This document shows positions 57,072-64,000 of a stretch of DNA of 64,000 bases, one piece after another. The first letter of the stretch is position 1. Every line of letters begins with the position of its first letter. The DNA is from Flaccisagitta enflata (Eukaryota; Chaetognatha; Sagittoidea; Aphragmophora), in contig OZ231128.1 in the NCBI GenBank assembly GCA_965153355.1, forward strand, positions 44,082,001-44,146,000, read 5' to 3'. The translations under genes and the position numbers were made by a program. Under the pieces are notes generated by a model, which worked only from the letters and a program-made list of their open reading frames with translations, was not told the DNA's origin and searched no databases.

Positions 57072-57812
57072 CAAAAATACCTAAAAAACGGCAATTTTCA
57101 GGATTTGATGATATTTTTTCAATTTTTTTTTGACAGATTCTGATCCGCAAGAAAAAATTACATGTAAGCAGATGAATTTTACAGATTTTTTTGCGAATTT
57201 TTGTCTTTAATCCTCAAAAAACGCTCAAAAAAGCTAAAAATGGTTTTTTTGGGCGGTTTTGAGTCATTTTCAAAAAAAATTTTGCCAGATATGGGCTCGT
57301 AAGGCCAAATTACCTCAGGCCAGTTCAAATTTGGCAAAAATTTTGATGTTTTTGAGGTCCTAAACCCCAAAAAACACCCAAAATTTTCAATTTAGGGGTC
57401 TAGGGGTCATTTTTCAAAAAAATTTTTGCCGGAATCAGATCCGCAATAAAATTTTGGGTGGGAATCAAGTGAATTTAGTAGCAAAAATAAATTATTCGAG
57501 GTCCTAATGCCTTCTAAACCATTTGAAAAAGTGCTAAAATTACAATATCTCCATATTGGCTATTTTCAGTCAACTTTTGACACTTGATCCTGTCCCCTAG
57601 GGCTATAGAGAAACTTTTTTGGGTATTTTGGAAAAATATTTTTTTCGACTGTGCTGGCTAGACCCTATTTTTTGGCCGTGTACTAAAACGGCAAAAGCTA
57701 TGCTAAAATTTCCACCACACCGGTGAATTGTATCACCAGTGACATATTCTGACAAACAAGCGACTGAATCCGTTGAAAAAAAAATCGATTTGAAACACCC
57801 CAATGTTGCATC
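57072..57812 (-). repeat. 738-bp dispersed repeat, copy 2 (inverted)
   Basis: Reverse complement of 48638-49375 with few differences. It carries the same ~66-residue frame (ends SQHSRKKYFSKIPKKVSL). Confidence 0.8.
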
Positions 57813-57972
57813 CTGCAAATAATTAGGAAATATAGGAGGTGCCTGCTGAGTCCTAGAGCCTGCTAGATCACAGGCGCTATAGAATCATGCCTATCTTCAG
57901 CATAAAGTGACCCGAGTCGAAGGCAGAATTTCCATAGACACCAGTAGAGATTGTCCAACCAACAAGAAGAAA

Positions 57973-58555
57973 AACAAGGTCATTAGACCTAAGTCGCGTG
58001 CGTCGGCACTTTCAGAAAAGTCAGGCAGACAGACAGATGATGGACAGACGTATGGATGGACAGACGGACAGACGGATGGACGGATGGAAGGACAGATGGA
58101 CAGATGGACAGATGGACGGATGGACAGACAGATGGACAGACAGACAGACCAAAAATTGGCCTATAGAGGTGTATGAATTAGTAAAGGATAGTTGTGAGCA
58201 ATCCGGAGTAAACACCATTGAAAGCTTGCAAGGCTTTCATCCTTTGTAAATTGGAGAATTCTGGCCTCCTTTTGTAAGGGCAATGTTGTTTCAACTTTCA
58301 TAAAAACATTCAAAAACATTCAAAATGTCTTTAAATTGGGTGAAGCACCCTTTAAACAAATTTGTGACGGATGGACGGACGGACAGACAGACCAACTAAA
58401 AAGTGGCTTTTAGAGGTTTATAAATGCCTTAGAAACATTCAAAAATATTTAAAATGTCTTTATTTTGTGTAAAACGCCTTTTGTGACCGACGGACGGATG
58501 GACCGACGGACCAACCAAAAGTGGCATATAGAGTCGCGTAGCACGCGACTAAAAG
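57973..58555 (+). mobile_element. H-family element, class 1, with expanded interior
   Basis: AACAAGGTCATTAGACCTAA at the start, with a different but still self-complementary terminal stem (AAGGTCATTAGACCT). 5' AGTCGCGTGC (57992-58001) and 3' GCACGCGACT (58541-58550) match 10/10. The interior repeats the tetranucleotide run plus a CCAACYAAAAGTGGC block three times (58140, 58390, 58510), which suggests internal duplication. Confidence 0.8.
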
Positions 58556-58777
58556 CTTGGCCAGATTAAACCCAAATGATAATGATCGTTGGCAAAACGA
58601 ACATGCACCATATCCATCAGGAATGAACGTTTGTCAAATAGAGTGATATCAGATTATTCACTTGACTCGTGTCTACATTCCATTTATATGAAAACTATTA
58701 TCTTGGAACAAGTAAAAATGCAAGAAAGAATAATTTTATTTCATACCAGATTGAACTATGTCTCTTATCTATTCATC

Positions 58778-58884
58778 TTTTTTTTTATTCATTTATTTGT
58801 TTATTTATTCATTCATTTATTCATTCATTAATTTATTTATTCATTTACTTATTCATTTATTCATTTATTTATTTATTTATTCAT

Positions 58885-58915
<31 letters not shown>

Positions 58916-58968
58916 TCTATTTATTTATTTATTTTTTTATTTATTTATTTATTCATTAATTTATATAT

Positions 58969-59027
<59 letters not shown>

Positions 59028-59072
59028 TTCATTCATTTATTTATTTATTTATTTATCTATTTATTTATTTAA
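58778..59072. repeat. (TTTA)n/(TTCA)n array, ~295 bp
   Basis: Nearly uninterrupted TTTA with TTCA variants. A degenerate extension is at 59240-59375. Poly-LFIY frames are spurious. Confidence 0.95.
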
Positions 59073-59456
59073 GCTAATTTCTACTACTTCACTTGTTTAA
59101 AATCATCTTATGAAGAGCTAAATAGCGAAATGCGTTAGATGTTTCTACATTTTCCTTCATCATGACTAAAAACATTCGTTATATGCATCATTTCTTCCAT
59201 TAAATCGTTCACAACATTGAAAATTGTCTCTTTTTTCAATATTTATTTATTTGTTTATTTATTTTTTAATTTATTTATTCATCTTTCTAATTATTTGTTT
59301 TTTTTATTTATTTATCTATTTATCTATTTGTTTATTTTTTATTTATTCATTTAGTTATTTATTTATTTATTCTTACTTTAGTTTTGAATATGAAATCTGA
59401 ATCATTGGAGCCATGGGTCTCTGCTTGGCGGCATTTGATAATAGCCTTGTCCAATA

Positions 59457-59851
59457 CCACGCGAATTAAAAAAAAAGACGCACCTCTTCATCTAATAATA
59501 AAACAGATATAACAAACAATCTAAACTATTTTTTGTTGAGTTATATTAAATATTAATAGATTTTCAAAAAATCTTTCATTCTAGACCAATCCCAGGTCTG
59601 TATCTCAAACGGTTTAGGAGCTAGAGCTCTGCAAAGAGAAGCACTATTTTGCTAAAATGCACTTTTTATATAGGGATTGCAAAACTGAAATAGGCAACGT
59701 TTTTACTCTAACTGATGCTAATTCTAAACAAAAAAAGATAGCAATACCAGACTGGCGCCAAATGAAAATGGTCTAAGATTTTATTTAGTTTTTTAAACAT
59801 TTATGGGTTCAATTAATCATTTAAAAGTGCGTCTATTTTTAATTCGCGCGG
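59457..59851. mobile_element. TA-flanked palindromic MITE, 395 bp
   Basis: Left CCACGCGAATTAAAAAAAAA then GACGCAC; right end in reverse complement CCGCGCGAATTAAAAATAGA then CGCAC. TA at 59455-59456 and 59852-59853. The interior shares TCTAGACCAA words with the MITE at 60428, suggesting a common lineage. Confidence 0.85.
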
Positions 59852-60360
59852 TAGCTTAAAAACGGTCATTAATTTCATCATCTACTTTCGGACATGAAAT
59901 TGGTAATCTTAACAACTTAGTTTCAGTGCAAAGCGGCTGATCTTAAAAATGTTGGAATCGTATTTTTTCTTTGAGATCAAATGTATAAAAGGGTGAGTCC
60001 CTCATCCCTCTAAACTAAAGAATGAGTACGGTTACACCGCGCTATAAACGATACAAGAGTGATATAAATCCGCCCTATTCAGCGTTAAAGCTTTCGGCGG
60101 TTGGAGGTTGTACAATTGTAAATAGAAATAAATAGTAAAAAAGACAAAAACGTCCAACGCGAGTTCTTGGCTGTATCCTTATCATGGCCTTCTTTATTTC
60201 CTTGATTGGCAAAAACAGAGATCGGTCTAACACAGATAAAATTTGTTGGTTCCTCGACATAGGTTGTTGTGGGAATCAACTGTATTTAGTTTGAAGCGGT
60301 GGCAAAAAGGAAATGACTAAAGATAGAAAGACAATAGAACAGAAGGAATGATTAAAAAAA

Positions 60361-61145
60361 AACAAGGCCGGATACACGGCTACCCAAGTCGCGTGCGGGT
60401 GGGCAGGGGCCATATTTGAGGTCACTAACAGTGGCAAAAAAAAAAAAACCGGACGCGGCGGTTTTTGATGCCTTTGACCGGCTCAGTCTCAATGAAAATA
60501 CAAAAAATCAGTGACCGTTTGAAAGATCTTCGAAAGTTCTTCATATCTAGACCAAGCAGAAAGTTTTAGCTCAAATCGTTTAGAAATGGCAACAGTTTGA
60601 AGTGAGCATCACCATAATCTGTCAATAGAAGGAATTCTGTACTTGTAATTCTGTCTTTAAAAGCATATAAAACATATCTGACAAAAGGAAACTAAGAAAA
60701 ATTTAAGAGAAAATGAAAATACAACTCATTATCTACAAAATGGCGCCAAGCAGACATTTTTGAGTCAATCCGTTTAAAAATGGTAATCAAATAAAGACAT
60801 TTAGTCCATGAATTCAAGTTAGAAAAAAACGTCATATCTGGCAGATTTCAATTTGATACTCTTTTTTCAAATTAACATAACTTCTAGAGTTTTTAAGTTA
60901 GAATTTCGTTCAACAACTCAAATCGAAGATTTTTTGAAGATCTTTAAAATGGTCATAGATTTTATGTACTTTTTCAAAAGCAGCACCAAGTTATGATAGA
61001 AATAAGCAGTGTCCGGTTTTTTTTTTTGGCCACTGTTAGACCATTAAGGCAGAAGCATCGAGGTCCAGAAAATAAAATCATAAAAAAAGTAAAGTGTGAC
61101 TGACAGACCGACTAACCAACCGACGGACAAAGCGGGATGTAGAGG
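60361..61145 (+). mobile_element. H-family element, class 1, split by a MITE and missing its 3' hairpin
   Basis: AACAAGGCCGGATACACGGC at the 5' end with AGTCGCGTGC (60387-60396). The class 1 body GAGGTCAC is interrupted and resumes GACCATTAAGGCAGAAGCAT, then AAAGTAAAGTGTGACTGACA and AGCGGGATGTAGAG. The hairpin itself is lost. Confidence 0.8.
60428..61036. mobile_element. TA-flanked palindromic MITE, 609 bp, inside an H element
   Basis: ACAGTGGCAAAAAAAAAAAA then CCGGAC at the left; CCGGTTTTTTTTTTTGGCCA then CTGT at the right. TA duplication at 60426-60427 and 61037-61038. Inner arms pair (CAAGCAGA, CAAATCGTTTAGAAATGG and complements). Confidence 0.88.
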
Positions 61146-61714
61146 CAAATGTCACGGTTCCACAGCATGCTTGAGGGCCCGACTTTCTGCCAATCTACGT
61201 TGGCCCAAGCTTCAGATACAGCATTATAAACGAATTAAATGGTTCAAAGACATTCATAACTACCCAGTGTACAATTTAAAACCACTTTTTGTGACCCTCC
61301 CTACCGCTAGAGGGTCTAAAAATTTGTTCAAAGAGCTCTTTTTGGTATGTCTCCATTCTGTCTCCTGTAAGAAATAGCAAGCAAAACCAATCAAAAAATG
61401 TCGCATCTTATGATATTATGAGTGTTTATCAACTAGTATCAACCCCACAGGATATACAAAAAAATTCAACTCACTACTCAATCAATAAGTTGTCAAAAAA
61501 TGGTATAAAAATCAATTTTTACCCCTGCTTGATTTTTTTTACTTTTTTTCTCCCAAGATTGAATGTTATGATATTTATTTTTTTAAACCTCATGTATCTT
61601 AAACATTAGGCGTTTTTTTTTTCTTGCAATTCAATGGACAACAACTTGAAGGACATTTCCCTCCATTATCATGTTATTGGGTTGATCCTATGCAGAGAAA
61701 TGGTTTTTTTCTTA
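61146..61714. other. Unassigned, AT-rich
   Basis: No gene supported. Positions 61170-61250 have moderate complexity, but no exon boundary is evident. Confidence 0.4.
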
Positions 61715-61949
61715 GAGCGTATCAATTTGCGCACACCCCCAAATTTGATTCTAACGCATACCTAACGCTTTAAATATGCCACTATGGTGTGAAAATGAAA
61801 CAATTAACATAAAATCTGACCACACCATGTGAAAGAGCGTGAAATTTTGATTCTCCTCTGATAATTTGAAACCTTAACTCTCAGTCATTTTGTCACAATG
61901 AAATTTTACATTTTGTTGGCCCTGAAGTGTGAACAGAATTGATACGCTC
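61715..61949. mobile_element. Small foldback element, 235 bp
   Basis: GAGCGTATCAATTTGCGCAC at the left and GAATTGATACGCTC at the right form terminal inverted repeats of at least 13 bp. No convincing target duplication. Confidence 0.6.
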
Positions 61950-62759
61950 ATCGACGGCTCATCGTAGTTAATTCTTTGTTTCCACACAGCGCTTCTCACA
62001 CAAATGCGCGATGCTTTTGTGTCTTAATTTGGTAAAATTTCTTAAAATCAAAATTGGCATATCTCAGGAACTATTTGAGCTAGCCCATTGAAATTTTGCA
62101 TGGTTGATACCTAGACCAGAAGGGTCCGTTGCCTAGATTCTGATGCGACCTAAAAAATGTTATGCAGTCCAACCAGACCAACCAGCCTACCAGATGAAAA
62201 AATTAAAAAATGGCATAACTTCCATAATAATTGTCCGATCTGGTTGAAATTTTGCATGAAGCTTCCTTTAAAGGTTCCTCATCACTGGCTTGACTAAGCA
62301 CTTGGGTAAAAAATTTTTTCTCCAACAGCCCACCCAGCTAGAAATGGTACTTATAGAGATTTTTTTTAAAAACTAAAAAATCAAAAATTTCTTAGCAACA
62401 TATGATCACACATGATTGCTTGAACGTTATCAATAAGAATTTTACTGTCATATTGATTTCTTTATTGTATTTGGCTAAATTCTTTAGTAATAAAACTGCC
62501 TATAATACCTTTTTAAGCCTAATTTGCATGAAAGATGAGCGTACTTAAGAAAATCCAAGTATGGATCCATATGTAATAATAGCTAGGCTACATAATGATG
62601 TATGATTTTCTTCAATTTTTCAACATGTAAAATTGACGAATTCCACCTGTCCTCAGTTGGCTTAGCATGACACCAGCCTAGAGTTGCGTGCACGCGACTA
62701 AAAAGAATGAAAACAAGTAAAACAAAAAGACAATGGCTGACATGAGAAAAGAAAATAAG
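61950..62759. other. Unassigned; H-type 3' end fragment
   Basis: No gene. A lone H-family 3' end (GTTGCGTGCACGCGACTAAA) is at about 62683-62702 with no 5' end nearby. Confidence 0.45.
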
Positions 62760-64000
62760 AGCGTAGTCAATGCGTATTTTCTGCGCGCCCTGACTACTTG
62801 CTTTATAGAGAGAAATAATGGACCTTTTGTCTAGATTTGTTCGACCCTTCAAGGTGAACATTAGTCTACAGCGCCACAACTAAGATTTGACTAACTAGTT
62901 TGCGCATTTGTCTCATTTCAAGCCTGCATTTTTTTAGGACTTTGATAGTGTAAAAAACATATGAAAAACATCATTTCTCGGATTTTTAAAGAAATTTATG
63001 TATGTCTCTGCAAAGTTTTTTGAGATTTTTTCTGAGAATCACCATCCATGTGTGATACAACTAAAAAAATTAAGAAAGGAGCATTGATGAACACTTTTAC
63101 CCCTTTTTTGCTAAATCTATAGGAGAGAGCGCTTTTCTTAACAAATTGTTTTCATAAGCTAGGTCACCACTAGTGAAGGGAAGTAGCAAAAAATTTTTGT
63201 TGCAATGAAAATGTGACACCCTCAGGTGCACTTGAGCTCGACTGCTGAGGTTTTTTTATGAATTGCTCTCAGAAATTAAGAAAAAACAGTGTAAAAGGTA
63301 AAAAAGTCATTTCAAAGGTTGACTGCATCCTTTAAAGGGAAAAGATGGTAGTTCAAAACTGTTTTTTTTTACAAAATATTTGTTATTAGACATCAGGTTA
63401 GGTTGAAAAGAGATCAGAATAAAATGGTCGGGCCTTTTGAATCAGAATTTTGATCAAAAATCGATAAAAAAACTTGAAAAATACCATATTTGACTATTTT
63501 GAAGCTTTTTGGACTCTGATTTTTTTTACAAAAAATCCCCAAAATCAACACATTAAAGTAAAAACAAACCATGAAATGCAAAAATAACACGTTTTACCTT
63601 GATTTAGTACAACTTTAAGCGAAATAATCAATTTTCTAGCAACTCATGATAGATGACCCCCTGTTTAAAGAGCGTAGTCAATGCGTATTTTCTGCGCGCC
63701 CTGACTACTTGCTTTATAGAGAGAAATAATGGACCTTTTGTCTAGATTTGTTCGACCCTTCAAGGTGAACATTAGTCTACAGCGCCACAACTAAGATTTG
63801 ACTAACTAGTTTGCGCATTTGTCTCATTTCAAGCCTGCATTTTTTTAGGACTTTGATAGTGTAAAAAACATATGAAAAACATCATTTCTCGGATTTTTAA
63901 AGAAATTTATGTATGTCTCTGCAAAGTTTTTTGAGATTTTTTCTGAGAATCACCATCCATGTGTGATACAACTAAAAAAATTAAGAAAGGAGCATTGATG
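62760..64000 (+). repeat. Direct repeat with 911-bp period at the window edge
   Basis: AGAGCGTAGTCAATGCG begins both copies (62760 and 63671). The second copy is identical, as far as I can see, for at least 330 bp to the end of the window. It may be a tandem satellite with a 911-bp unit, or a segmental duplication, or an assembly overlap. Confidence 0.8.

Overview
This window looks like repeat-dense, AT-rich nuclear DNA of an animal, probably an invertebrate. The signs are GT-AG introns, a BEL/Pao-type retrotransposon Gag (known only from metazoans), palindromic MITEs, and very long microsatellites of GA, GT, GAT, GAA, GTT, AAC and TTTA. I cannot name the species. Nothing resembles bacterial gene organisation, and nearly all long reading frames are translated simple repeats.

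Two host genes can be argued for. The stronger is a seven-exon plus-strand gene spread over 9290-33461. Every splice phase is compatible, and the exons give the C-terminal ~402 residues of a type I membrane protein: a short cysteine-containing ectodomain, a Pro/Asn/Thr stalk with N-glycosylation sequons, one transmembrane helix split by an 18.9-kb intron, and a ~215-residue cytoplasmic tail ending in a YEEI-type SH2-ligand motif. The weaker is a small candidate at 53136-54068 with a frameshift and a MITE in its putative intron. An isolated Ig-like fragment lies at 51640-51863.

The 18.9-kb intron holds a nested insertion history. A repeat called X here was split by an ~8.4-kb LTR retrotransposon (14049-31205; 5-bp duplication AAGTC), which has a gag but no pol. 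Its right-hand LTR was then split by an 8.7-kb insertion (21822-30529; terminal GGGACGT and TTTAA duplication), which itself carries further repeats.

The most interesting repeat is a short mobile family, called H here, with at least 20 copies or fragments. It runs from ACAAGGCCGG to a terminal hairpin followed by CTAAAAA, with a GACC/GACG microsatellite in the middle. A ~10-base segment near the 5' end is the reverse complement of the right arm of the 3' hairpin, and the two change together between subfamilies. The plan resembles non-autonomous Helitron/Helentron elements (HINE/DINE-1), but the terminal covariation looks like several distinct recognition specificities. Several insertions can be proved from interrupted neighbours.

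Layout: 1-9000, H copies, a minisatellite element (Y) and a 3.0-kb palindrome; 9-34 kb, the receptor-like gene with its retroelement-filled intron; 34-54 kb, microsatellites, H, Y, X and foldback elements, then the second gene candidate; 54-64 kb, a 1-kb minisatellite, H copies, TA-flanked MITEs, a TTTA array and a 911-bp direct repeat at the right edge.
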